Positions 11,435 to 24,400 of a stretch of DNA of 64,000 nucleotides are shown here, piece after piece; within the stretch, counting starts at the first letter, position 1; the number at the start of each line of letters is the position of its first letter. This DNA comes from Hippasteria phrygiana (lineage: Eukaryota; Echinodermata; Asteroidea; Valvatida; Goniasteridae). The position numbers and the translations under genes are program-made. The stretch is from contig JAZGUH010000023.1 of NCBI GenBank assembly GCA_037893225.1, positions 322,501 through 386,500 of the forward strand. The letters are read 5' to 3'. A model generated the notes under the pieces. The model ran no database searches. It saw nothing but the letters and a program-made list of their open reading frames with translations, and had not been told where the DNA came from.

Positions 11435-12842
11435 TGACCTATCGCGGTCGAATCGCGTCAACGCAGCTTGTGAATTATTGTCCAATCACATCAATTATAA
11501 TTCCACGTGGAACGCGCAAAATCTTAGACAAACAAAAATTACATTGATCTCCATTATATAGACTGGATAGGACACCGCGTCATGTGTGTGCACGAATGCG
11601 CGGCCGCGCAATGGCGGCGCAAGAGGGTGGTTAAACGCGCACTGTGTGTTCGCTTTATGTACTATCTGGAGAAGTGGATTATCGAAAAAAATCTTAACCT
11701 GATAACGTTATTGGGGAGTTTAAGCGCTCCCCCCAAAAATCAGTAAGAACAGTGAATTGTTTCATTTTTATCACACCTGTAAGTGTAAGTCATTAGAGCA
11801 GTTATAATACAAATTTAATAATCGTATTGAATATTATTCTGAAATGACGTCGTATTTTTAATTCTGAGCACCCAATGTTACATGTATTATTTATAAACTG
11901 AACACTCACAATTAAAGAGAGAATGTATCGAGGTTCATTCAAATGTAACACAATTTTAATACAAAATGCAGCACAATTAGAAAGTAAAAGGTCAAGACAA
12001 AACTCGCTGGGAAATATGAAAAACTAATAAACAATCCTTCATCCTAAGGCACAACTAAAAGACTCATCAGGGAATGATTTTTGAACAGGGTATTTATTTT
12101 GGTGAGCTTATGGGTATGTCTCACTCGGTCTCCCTTGATTGCTGCTGTTAAAACGCCCCCCCCCCCCCCCACACACACACACACACACACATGTTTGTAA
12201 ACACCTTCAATCGTGGACCTCCTATTGTCCCTCTTTTGTTTGTACTTTGACTTTTTTGGAAGGCCTCCCATATGTAGTTTATACCAGCTACCGTAGTTAC
12301 CAGGCATTTCCTATCAAGAATGCCAATAAGTATGTTATAAGCGACCGCCCCTCGTATAAATGTCTCTATTTTTTAAATGTGTAAGAAGTTTCGTTTCTGT
12401 GCATTAGCCTTTTCTTTAGTTGTAACGTTATACATGTACATTAATATCAACGTTATAGACGCGCCGTTAAATAATATTCATCAGCTTAAAACTTGTGAAA
12501 GGATATTCCCTTTTCCCGACTCAAGTTTCCATCCTTCTCTGGGCAGTTCACTCCTGCGCACACATTAACGATTGTTCTTGTCTATTTTGACCAATTCGGT
12601 TGCGAAATCTATTTTTTCCCACGAAAGTTAAGGATTAAAGAGAAAAAAGTCTTCCACTTTTTCAAAAACTCCGTTTGAAAGCACACACAACGCAGTCGCG
12701 TCACGTTCGTTCTTTACCCTAGTTTAAAACGCGCACTGAGGACGGCGTTTAGACGCGGTGTCCTATCCAGTCTATATAATGGAGATCAATGAAAAATTAC
12801 CACACTAAGGGGCGCGGTTAACTCGTAAACGGCGATAGGTCA
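11435..12842. mobile_element. TGACCTATCGC-family MITE split by an insertion
   Basis: The left part (11435-11533) matches, in inverse orientation, the end of the copy at 9895-10058. The right part (12800-12842) matches its beginning. Ends read TGACCTATCGC and GCGATAGGTCA. The element at 11542-12791 with its duplicated target interrupts it. Confidence 0.8.
11542..12791. mobile_element. 1.25-kb transposon with 40-bp perfect TIRs and 8-bp TSD, nested
   Basis: Terminal inverted repeats are identical for 40 bases, starting CATTGATCTCCATTATATAG. The element is flanked by perfect 8-bp direct repeats AAAAATTA (11534-11541 and 12792-12799). Subterminal AAACGCGCACTG is also mirrored. It holds a poly(C)/(AC)n tract at about 12156-12190 and no recognisable transposase, so it is non-autonomous. 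An 8-bp duplication suggests hAT or P-type transposition; CATTG ends are not decisive. It inserted into an older MITE, and its intact TIRs and duplication suggest a fairly recent event. Confidence 0.88.
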
Positions 12843-13176
12843 GTTTGGGTATTTGAGCGTGAAACTCGGCTCTCCGCCTGTTCTAACCGCGCGCGTCACA
12901 TGCGCGTGCACGCATGACAGAATTTGTGCACGCATGTCGGACATAAACCTCGCCGAATGTGGTTGGTCAGAACCATTGAACTCCATTATACAGACCACCA
13001 TCGGGATACGCTCATTGTTGACTCATTGAGGACTATGATGCGATTAATCGTGTAGGCCTAGGCCTAGTGGGCTTGAATGTCATCGACACATGCTTGTAAT
13101 TAACCCACAATGATCCCCTCTCAATTTCATTTCCTGCTCAATACAACAATCTAAAAAAGTTGGGAGAATTAATAAA

Positions 13177-13332
13177 CGTCACGCCATGTTACGCGAACGC
13201 CCATTCTGATTGCATTTCAGACACGTGAGCGTTGTGCGACCACCTTTAGCGTTCACACGCGCGTTAGGTCACGCAGGTCATTCGGGATAAAATGTCATTG
13301 TGCACATGCGCAGTTGAAATACCGAACTGGCT
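13177..13332. mobile_element. AGCCAGTTCGG-family MITE, one end missing (copy 2)
   Basis: Matches the family from CGTCACGCCATG through GTTGAAATACCGAACTGGCT. The other terminus is absent, so the copy is truncated at about 13177. Confidence 0.7.
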
Positions 13333-13632
13333 TATTCCCGTTTAAACAAATGAAGAACATTTTGGGGTTACGGGAGAAGCTCTTTGAGCCAAAATCTTCG
13401 CAGAACTGTAAAGTTCGAGAAAGCTTATCCTTTCAATTTTCGACCAAGACATTGGCGGGGTTCTCTAAACGCATCAATTAAAATGCCTGCCAGCAATCCT
13501 TTCTATTAAATATGACGTCATTCCTTAAAAAATAAGACACACAACGAGTGCAGTGGACTGCATTTCTTTTTGTCGTGCTACTGGTTTGTTATCTTTGTAG
13601 CAGCAAATCGGAACGACACTTGGGGAAGTCAA

Positions 13633-13680
13633 CTCCCCCCCCCCCAGCCCCCCCCCCCCCCCCAGGCCCCCCCCCCCCAG

Positions 13681-13716
<36 letters not shown>
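13633..13716. repeat. Poly(C) tract upstream of ILVBL
   Basis: About 80 bases of nearly pure C broken by AG and AGG, 240-325 bp upstream of the ILVBL start codon. The minus strand is G-quadruplex-prone and the plus strand could form an i-motif. Length in the real genome is uncertain because such runs are often mis-sequenced. The proline-rich and glycine-rich frames across it are artefacts. Confidence 0.75.
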
Positions 13717-13957
13717 CCAAAAAATCCTCTGAACTAATAACATACATACCGCCCTCTTTTGACAGATTTGTCCAAGTTCAACAACTGCGAAAAACGAACA
13801 GGGAAGCGACATTTTTGTAAGTCTACAGTTGCGTTTCTCGATTCGGTCTAATTCCTATCTTCTCGCAATGCTGTTCCAAAGTTATATGCCTCGCACCAGA
13901 CTATACCTACGGGCGCACACGTCAATGATCATCAGCTGACATTGTCCACGAAACACG

Positions 13958-14083
13958 ATGGATTTTCTGACGATTTCTGCTTTAATTTTTAGTTCTATAC
14001 CAATCTTATTACTGTTATTAGTATGTGGTGTAGTCATATATCTAGAGAAGAAAATGGGACTCATTTATCAGCGAATACACAAG
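13958..14083 (+). CDS. ILVBL: ILVBL exon 1: membrane anchor
   Basis: Residues 1-42: MDFLTISAL start, a leucine/valine-rich helix, then a basic segment ending RIHK. Donor AAG|GTAATT, phase 0. The ATG at 13958 is preceded by ACACG. The placement matches the N-terminal anchor of vertebrate ILVBL. Confidence 0.85.
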
Positions 14084-15387
14084 GTAATTGTTGTTTTTCT
14101 TGTATTTTTTCGTAGCGTGTATAAAAAGGGTTAAGTGTCACGTGTGTGTGAGCATTTTGATTTGTCCATTGTGTAAAATTTTGATGTGGTTAAGTATTGC
14201 GTAATTTAGGAATGAAGGTATACAAATTCTATTGGAAAACGGGAACGTTCTAAAAGTATTTTCAAACAAAGTGTAAGCCTAAAATGTTTGTCAGACTCGG
14301 TTCCATTGATTAAAAAAATGGCAGCAGCACTTCTTTCTGTAATTTTTTATTGAAACCAGAAATAAGAAAGAACTGTAAAAAAATGTCAATAGGATATCCT
14401 GATCTTTAGGCCTACACAATCACGGAATTGACCATGTTGAGTGAGATCTCAGTCTCCTATAGACCCCCGCCTGGTTGAGACGTCACAATGGTTACAAGGG
14501 ATTGTGGGAAGGGAAAGATTTTACTTTAATACCCCCTACCAAAATCGGTCAAGAACAAAATCTTGGAAAATAACAACTCCTTGATTACAACTGTCTAAAC
14601 ATGTGGCACAACCTGTTATTTCAAGATTTATGTCAGCAAAATCTGTAAAAATGAGGAAGAAATCAACATGTAGTAGGCCTATGTGAACACTGAGTGACTA
14701 TACATGGTGCCAAGAACTTCTAACACAGAAAACACAAACTTTCTTCCCCTATATTGCACTAAATTATCCCAACAAAATTCGGAAAGAGTTCCATATCCGG
14801 ACATCACTTATACCTCGTGCACAAAGTCTATAGGCCGTGACAGAAAAAGTTCCCTCCTAAATTCGTGTTTCTTCATCAGATTTACACTTTTTGGTAATTT
14901 TTAAAGTCATATTAAGGGAAAATAAGTGATGTCCGGATATTGGAACTCTTTCCCAAAATTCTCAAAATTCAAGGTTGTGCCAAGTGTTTATATAATTCTG
15001 AACACAGGTGTATGGTTATTTTCCAAGATTTGCTGCTTCTGACCGATTTTGGTGGGGTATTAAAGTAAAATCTTTCCTCAATATATTCAATGGCATATTT
15101 GTCGAAGATGTGGCTATTCTCTGTGGTTGTTCTCCGTTTTTGTGATTAAATTTGTTATTTTTGGCTTTCAGGCTGACCCAACCTCTAAGCGTCATGGAGG
15201 AGAGCTCGTTGCTGAAACACTGAAGGCGCATGGCGTGCCATTCATGTTCACGCTGTGTGGGGGTCACATATCACCTGTTAATGTTGCCGCTGACCAGCTC
15301 GGTATACGCATCATTGACACAAGACATGAGGTTAGGCCTCTCCTCCTCCCCCCAACCCCCACCCCCTCCCTCCCAACCCTCCCTCCC

Positions 15388-15419
<32 letters not shown>

Positions 15420-18400
15420 ACCCCCAGTATAGCATGACCTCGCGCTCGGGCCGGATGTACGCTTTCCTGAGCCGCTTTTACCGACTCGCACTGTCCACAC
15501 TGGACTTATCGTCTCGGGAACAGTTACCTGGTCAGTTTTCCTGGGCAGCAGTTGCCTGGTAGAAATAACCGCTGGACTCAGGAAAAGTAACTGAGAGGAA
15601 AAGTAAAATGGGAAAAGTACCCATCGTCTCGGTAAGTTTGACCAAAATAAGTCCAGTGCGGACAGGGCTTTAGTTGAAGAATACCAGGTAATTTATCCAA
15701 CTAAAATATCCTTCATTGGAATTTTAAAGGAAGTTATGCTGGTACAAGTACGTGTGCAATGTGCATGTACGCTGGATAGCTGTGTAGGATTCCCATTGCT
15801 CAGTTGGGGAAAAGTCAGTCGAATAATGGCCAAAAAGAACTAAAAAGGAGTCTTGAGATGTCTAGATGTGCGAGGCCAAAAAAAAATGTTTAATGTCCTC
15901 ATCTGTTTAATGTCCTCACTTCACACTATTTTTTATACTTGTTTTGAAGGTACTTTGCTTTGCACAATTCCTGTTTGAGATGGAAGGCATTAATCCCAAC
16001 AGGGAAAGAGTTCCATATCCGGCCATCACTTGGACCTCGTGCACAAAGTGTATGGGTCATGACAGAAAAAATCAAAGTATTTTCAAAGAAAAAGTTGAAA
16101 TTTTTTCCCTCCTAAATTCACACTTTTTAGTAGTTTTTAAGTCATATTAAGGCAAAATAAGTGATGGCCGGATATGGAACTCTTTCCCCCAACAGTCCCA
16201 AATACTCCAATTTCAATATGATTGTACACGTACCCTACGGGGTAAGGGTTAAAGAATGTGTCCTGTATTGCAAAATCTTATACATGTCACTATGTAACAG
16301 GCAGGGACACCAAAAATGTCACACTTTTGGATCCCACATTTATGGAATGACCCACATACATTTACATATGAAGACTTCAGGCGCAAAAACCTCTAAACGT
16401 CACTTCCCAGAAAAATGAGATAACGATATCAAGTGAAAGCGCTTTCACTTGATATCGTTATCTCATTTTTCTGGGAAGTGGCGTTTAGAGGCTTTTGCGC
16501 CTGAAGTCTTCATATGTACATGTATGTCTGAAAATTGGGAGAAGTTCTCCGGCTTGTATTGAAGATACAGGGTCCAATGGAAACCAGTTTTAAACTGTTT
16601 GTGCACACCTTGAACAAAGAAATGTAATAAATGAGTGCATCTATTTGAATCTATCATTGGCCTATGGTTTTGTAATAGAACTTGTCCTTGTCTGAGGGAA
16701 AATTGACTAGCCCTTTAACTTGTACTGAATAGCAGGACATTATGAATACAATGGTTGCAGGTAATTCAACCCTTCATGAGTTGCGTGTGACAGTGTACTT
16801 ACTTCGTACACTGCTCAACAAAAATTAAAGGATCAGACATTTGCCTTTGAAAATTTGATTTTACACCCGTACAAACATCTAGGTTTTAATCCATTGTGTA
16901 CAATTATGATATCTACAAATATACTGGTATATTTTACATTATGTCAATTGATACAAGATGTGGTTTAAAGTTCAACAAACTTTCTGCAGCCTTTTGTCAA
17001 AGTTCAACAAACTTTCTGCAGGCTTTTGAACATATATTTACACCAAACGTCTGTGTGCATGTATCAGTACATACAGTCATACTTCCCCAATACGTCCGAG
17101 GACAATGCTTTGTGTTTCCTATTGTTCCTTTAATATAACCAACCCCCATAGACTAAGCACGTATCCTTACGTTCGAGGACCGATTTCAACAAAAGACTCT
17201 ACGTTCGAGGACTGAAAGGTTTCTTTGTGTTTCCTTTCTTCTCTTGTCCTCGGAGATATATACAGTGCACGTACAATAACACTAGAACACATAAACATTT
17301 ACGTTATTCTGCATATGCCATGTTGTGTGTCAGACAGTGCATTTTCATTGGCTGAGAACTACCTTGTGACTCGGGTCATTCGTATATTTCATAGCTTTTT
17401 TTTTGTATTAACCCTAATGTCCTTGGCATATATTTTGGGTAAAGTACACTATACCACGAAATACTACACAATTCCTCATTGCCAGTGCAGTAAGAGTATG
17501 CATACTACGTTTACTACTAGTAGTATTTTGTAGTAATTGGTGAGGTTAGGGTTAATTTGAAATTGTCAGATTTTTGGATCGTTTCTGTGTTTTTTACATG
17601 TACAATTTGCTACATGTACATTTGTACATGTAATTTACTAATTTTAGTTGACCTACATTGAGTTCTTTCATTTTTTTTTGGGTGGGTTTAAATAGTAAAT
17701 TGTATTTCTTTAACCCCTTGCGTACAGATGATGCCATATGGCGCAAAAAAAACAGTGCCACCAGGCCGGATGACGCCATTGGCCGCTGTTTGTGCAGTTT
17801 CAATCCATTGTTGCATTAAACAGTGCCACCAGGCCAGATGACGACATTGGCCGCTGTTTGTGCAGTTTCAATCCATTGTTGGATTATTGTGTATATGTTA
17901 CGCTTGACTGCACAAACACATTGTAGTGGTTCGCTTGGCTGCCAGAGCCGCCGCAACACCCCGACGTCTCCCGTAAACTACCGTACTCATGGGGTTAAGG
18001 GTTTCTTTGAAGTGTGGAACATAAATGAGATACTTTTGAGATGCTGGGGGCAGCAGACATACATGTATCAGTCCTTTTTGCTAGTTCTGAACCTGCGCGT
18101 ATACATGTACATGTAGTTCAGAGCATGCGCACAACTGGGCCCAATTTTATGGCTCTGCTAACCACAGCTTTCCGCGCTTACGATCACCATTTTGCGCTAA
18201 CAGCGCTAGCAGAAAAATTCTGCGCTAGCCCTGTAAGCACAGAATCCTTAGTTACGGGATGTACGCATGCTCAGGAGCCAAAAATCCGCTAACGCGTGAA
18301 ATACGCTTGCGTAAGCACAGAATTTTCTGCTACAGTAAGCGAGGATTTTTCGCTAACGGTAAGCAGAGCCATGAAATTGGGCCCTGCTGAGAACAATGCA

Positions 18401-21400
18401 AAACGACCAGTATGTCTGCTGACACCAGCATCTCGAAAGTCGTCGTATTGTGTTAAATGAAATTGTAAAAGTTGCCATAATTTAGTCATTTAGTCATTAA
18501 AAAAATAAACCACAAACCTTGTGTTTACATCACAACAAGGTGATCTTGGTATGCTGAGGTGCTATACTCTGTGACGACTGTCACTTGTCCGTTTGAATAA
18601 CTTCATCAGTTTTTCCAAGGATCTTCGTACATTCCCCTCAATTCTTGTTTCTTAACCCTAACCCCCACGAGGTATTCTCTGAGCACCCTGCCAAATGCAA
18701 CGGAATGCAACACAACTGAAATAAGAACCCTGGCAAATGCAATGTTGCACTGTGCAGTGAACTCATCTGTACCAGCCTTGTTGCTAGAGGCTTATACATG
18801 TATAATACTAAATACAAAATAATGCATCAGACCAGGAGACATTCCTTGAATGGAACAACTTTTTACCATTGGTGCATTCTGTTGCATTCTGTTGCATTCT
18901 GTTGCATTTAGCAGGGTTAGGGTTAAAAATGACGGCATGACAGGCAAAATAATTCTCTGGGTGGTGGATACCATTAAGCTCTTCAACAATTTTTAGTAAG
19001 TCGTTGTTTGGATAGCTGCAAATGATCCTATTTACCTTTCCTTGTTTACCCAGGTTTGGCTGCTAGACTTGACTGTTGTTCCGGCAATCTTTGTTAGTTC
19101 TGTATCCCGGAGAGTATAATGTTTCTCATTGGCTGTTTTGGAAACTTTTCCAAAACAGCCCTTGTTTTCGTTAAGATTTTATTTTTTTTTTTTTTTTTTT
19201 TTCCTTTTCAGACTTTTTGCCCAAAGCATTTGTGCACGTTTTCTTTCTTACCGGCACTTTGGCTACTTTGGTACACCCGATTGCCTCTAAACTTGGCAGA
19301 CACTTAGACCAACTGCTCAGAATGTATGCCGAACATTTACGTCATGATGACGTCATCACGTGATTTTTTATGAATTTTTGAAATTTGAAAATCGTAATAT
19401 TCTATTTAATATATCTAGCGAACAAAACAAGATATTTTCAAAATTCCTTTTGTTATAGCTTTGGCATGTCTCAAAGATATGCACTAAAAGAAAAAAAAAT
19501 TTGTGATGTCATGATGACGTCATCAAAAATGTGCTTTTTTAAAACACATATAAGGATAGGTCCGATCGTCATGAAAATTGGTGGGTAGGTAGATACTGGC
19601 ACTAGGATGCAAAATCCAAAATGACGTCATGATGACGTCATCACGTGATTTTTTATGAATTTTTGAAATTTCAAAATCGTAAAATTCTTTTAAATATATC
19701 TAGCGAACAAAACAAGATATTTTCAAAATTCTTTTTGTTATAGCTTTGGTATGTCTCAAAGATATGCCCTAAAAGGGAGAAAATGTGTGACGTCATGATG
19801 ACATCATCAAAAATGTCCTTTTTTAAAACACATATAAGGATAGGTCCGATCGTCATGAAAATCGGTGGGTAGGTAGATACTGCCACCAGCATGCCAAATC
19901 TGAAATGACGTCATGATGACGTCATCACGTGATTTGTTATGAATTTTTGAAATTTTTTGAGATTTTTGAAATTTTTGAAATTTCATTTGAATCACATAAT
20001 TTTACACAAAAAAACAAAACAGCCCTGTGTTTGTCCACAAACACTGCACCAGATGTCTAGTTTCTCTTCTTTCTTTGTGATTCAGGCATCTGCGGTATTC
20101 GCGGCTGACGCAGTTGCCCGTCTCTCCGGCAAGATTGGTGTTGCCATAGTAACCGCTGGTCCGGGCTTGACAAATACCATCACAGCAGTGAAGAACGCAC
20201 AGATGGCAGAGTCGCCAGTGCTGCTGATGGGTGGAGCTGCTGCGACGATGCTTAAGGTAAGTGCCGTAAGCCGCGTTCGCATTGGACTTACAATTGTAAA
20301 AAGCTACCGTGCGTAATTGTTAAGATTCCACTGTGGTTATTCTTCCGTGCGTCTGCACTTGGATTACACGGCTTGCGGAAAGTCCTTGGCCACGTAAACT
20401 TTGCAGTGTTCAAAATGCACGTTTTACATTTACAGTGGCTGTCCGCACTGGACTTTCAGTGATGTAAAACTGGCCACGTATGTAACTTAATTTGGTAAAG
20501 TTGACAGCAGTCTCCGTACGTTTTACCAAAAAAAGTCCAATGTGGACACTGCTTTTAGTGGCAATGCAAAACAGACAGGTGTACCGTCATTTTCTATTTC
20601 CAAACGGTAATTTTTTTAAATTTTAGATAAGCCTAAATGCCTAGAAGTGTCTTGACACCTTTGTTGTGTGCCATAGTCGTTCATGAATATCTGCTGAGAG
20701 TGCCTTGCAAAGCCTGAATTAATTACCAGGGTGTTTGTTCCATTAGGCAAAAAAAAAATAGTTCTGCTTCCGATTACATGGCGTAGGAAGGAAGGGAACA
20801 TTGTTTTGTTTGGCACTTTTCTTTGTGCTGAGCATATGTAGCTGTGTACGTGTAGTCAAGGTTTAAAGGTAGTATTTACAGCATTTATGGTTTTGGCTTT
20901 TTTTTTTTACTCCCCCCCCCCCCCCCAAAAAAAAATTAGGCTCTGGGCCGTTAAAATAGGGTAGTTAGGGTAACCGGAAGCAGAATTTATTTTTTTGCCA
21001 TATAAAGTGCTTGTGATGAGGACAAAAACTGAAGGTGTATGTATGGTATATGTTTTCCCACAGTATTAATAATAATAATATAGACTTGTACATTGCACAT
21101 ATCCACCATGATCAAGGTGCTTAAGGCGCTACATATTATTACCCATGCTCATCAGGCCTATTAACCCTTTGCATGCTATGGGCGTAAATTTGCGCCCGCA
21201 ACGTTTATTCCCTCACTGCTATGGGCGCAAATTAGCGCCCAATACGAGTGTCTATTTGTTATGCATACAATCGGGCTTGTTTTGACCCCTGACCTCCATC
21301 CGGGTACTGTTTGCACACTTCGACATATGGAAGCCATTTTACACACGAAACAACGATACATTTTCTGGAAAATTTGTTGTATTTTCATGGTTTTACCGTG

Positions 21401-24400
21401 TCACTAATCAGCGTAAAACAAAGGGCTGTAACCATGGACACCGCTGCAGCGTTTAGGGAGATTTTTGCTGATTCGGACTCCGGAGAATCTGAGTTTGAGG
21501 ACATTTCGGGAGACGATAGTGATGATGCTTCAGCTATGTCAATTGACAACGTGGCCGATATGCAAGACGTGGCCGAGTCCGACGACGACTTCGTTCCTCT
21601 GCCGCCAGGAGGGGTCCAAGGAGGGGTCCAAGGAGGAGCCGTCCAAGGAGGTGGGGATGCTTTTCGCCAGGCTTTACCAAGGTCCTATGATCATAATTGG
21701 CTTATGGAGTTCAACCAGCCACATGGACAAATGATTTTTGACGGCGATGATGATACTGAACCAACTGAATATGGGATATTTTCCCACTACTTTGACGGTG
21801 AAGTTTTGGATTTGCTGGTCACCGAAACAAACAGGTATGGTGCTACAACATTAGCAAATAAAGGAGGAATGGATGGGCTGCGCGCTCATTCTAGATTATG
21901 GATTTATTGGTTCGGAATTGGAAATCTGGATACTATCCTGACAGAGAAATTGCCATTGATGAAACAATAATTCCGTTCAAGGGGCGGACAGGCATGAAGG
22001 TGTACAAACCGAATAAGCCGCACAAGTGGGGCCTCAATTGTTGGAATGTGGCAGAGTCACGCACGGGTTATATCTGGAATACCGAACTCTACCAGGGGAA
22101 AAGAAACAACCAGACTGAAGTTGGCATGTACAAAGCTTTGGTAATTCGTATGTGCCAGCCATTATTTGATAGAGGCCATCATATATACATGGACAACCTG
22201 TTCTCTTCGCCGGAATTGTACATTGAACTTGTCGCACACCAAATTGGAGCATGCGGTACACTGCGTGTCAATCGCATTGGTACGCCGGATGCCATCAAGG
22301 CTACAAAAATGAAGAAAGGGGACGACCTACGCTCTGTTCGTGATGGGGAGCTCTTGTTTCTGTCGTGGTACGACAAGAGGCAGGTCAACGTCATAACATC
22401 CGTGCACAATGCTTCAACATTCCCCAAAAATGTTCGAGCACGAGGACAAAATGAGCCACGTAACGTTGACAAGCCAGTGGCTATTGAATGCTACACTAAA
22501 TACATGGGGGGTGTAGATCGTGCAGATCAAGGCATGTGGTATATGCTGAACATACACAAAACACTAAAATGGTGGAAGAAAGTGTTTGTATATCTTCTTG
22601 AGGTAAGCTATGTAAATAGCTGGATTGTGTGGAAAGCCCTCCATCCTGGAATGCGCCAAAAAAGGGAGCAATTCCGCTTTGCAATCGTGCATGCCCTATT
22701 GGATGGCTACTTGAAATCGGATACTCGGCCTGGACGAAGATCAACAGACCAGCCTAGAAGGCTCACAGAGCGCCACTTCCCAACAACGGTAAACGCACAA
22801 ACAGCAGCTGGGCGTCCCTCAAGACCGGATTGCGTTGTATGTTCCAATCGGAAAGTGAAGCGCCATCAAACTGAATTTGCTTGTGAACAGTGTGAACTAC
22901 CTATGTGCCCCGTCCCGTGTTTCCGCAGATATCACACACTCATTGATTACAAGACAAACTGCGTACTAGGCTACCACAAATAATCTTTGAGAACAGTCGA
23001 ACATTGAACACTGTTATATTTTATCTTTCTTTTATTCAAATGCATTGAATTGTTTGAGAAAGCATCATCACTATGTACTGCATGTAAAACAAACCAAAAT
23101 ACATGTACATGTATAATTCTTCAAATTTTCGCTAGTGCACATGCTAACAAATGACCACCTAAAAATTATGAACCAAGTCTCCATATTTATTTGAAGTACA
23201 TGTGGTCTACAGAAAACCCAAAATAATGTACAAAAAAATGAATAGAAAGTACATGTTTATTGTTTGGAAAGTACAACGATCGAAGGAGTTTACACACGTG
23301 TGTGTGTGTACAATTATACAGTGTACTGTGTAACTGTATACAAACGTATGTACACACAGACCACTTTTTGGATAAAAAAAAACTTGCAATTTGAAAATGT
23401 GTATTTTCTAAATTACGCATCTAAAATTAATTCTGTTTGCACTACCTGGTTGGAAATATTGTACTCTACAATAGTCTTATTTTGCAATTTGCAATAAAAC
23501 AACTCCTTCACACAGAAAAACGCTTTTGAGTTCAAGCATGTATATTTTTAAGATTGTACAAAAAGAATCCAGCGGGCAGGGAATAGTGTGTGTAGGGATT
23601 GGTAGCATGCAGAGGGTTAATCATTTCTAAAACCTCAGCTCCCTGGGGAGTATACAGCCCCGGCTGAAAGCCAAGCACACACAGGCTAATCAAACACAAA
23701 ACCATCACAGCCCTCACAGGTACCCATTTACTCCTGGGTGGAGAGAAGCAACTTGTGACAAAGTGTCTTGCTCAAGGACACTCGTCACAGTAAATTATCT
23801 GGCTTTGGACCCAGACGTAATAAAATTAATGTAAGAACACAAATGCGTGAATACAAAATGCAGATTACTACGTTTGTACTCGCCAAGGTAAGGATGGGAC
23901 GTTTACATTTAGCTGGCTCCATTTTGGCGTTTAGAACAGGAGGGTTAATTCAATTAAACGTAAATTCATTTTCCACAGGGTCGTGGAGCACTGCAGGACA
24001 TTGATCAGATGTCTCTTTTCAAGCCGCTCTGCAAGTTTTGTGCTAGTATTACCTGCGTGCGGGACATTGTTCCCACACTACGCAAGGCAATTGCAGAGGC
24101 TCAGTCTGACACACCGGGTGAGTAGATCGGAGACTATCCCCTAAATTGACATGCATGTACATGAACCAGTCAATTTTCAGGTATACATGTGTATGTCCTT
24201 TTTCGAGGCTTCCTCCTAGTCCTGTTTTTTTTCTTTTTCCCCAAAAATAATTCCCAGAAATAGACATTTAAGAGAAGAAATTCATCCCGGTCCATCTTTG
24301 AGTGTTTTCAATTGATTTGTTTCACTCGACTGTCATCAGAAGCCATCTTGAAAAGCCAAGGGCGGCCGTCTTGGACAATACTAAAAATACGGGCCTTCTC

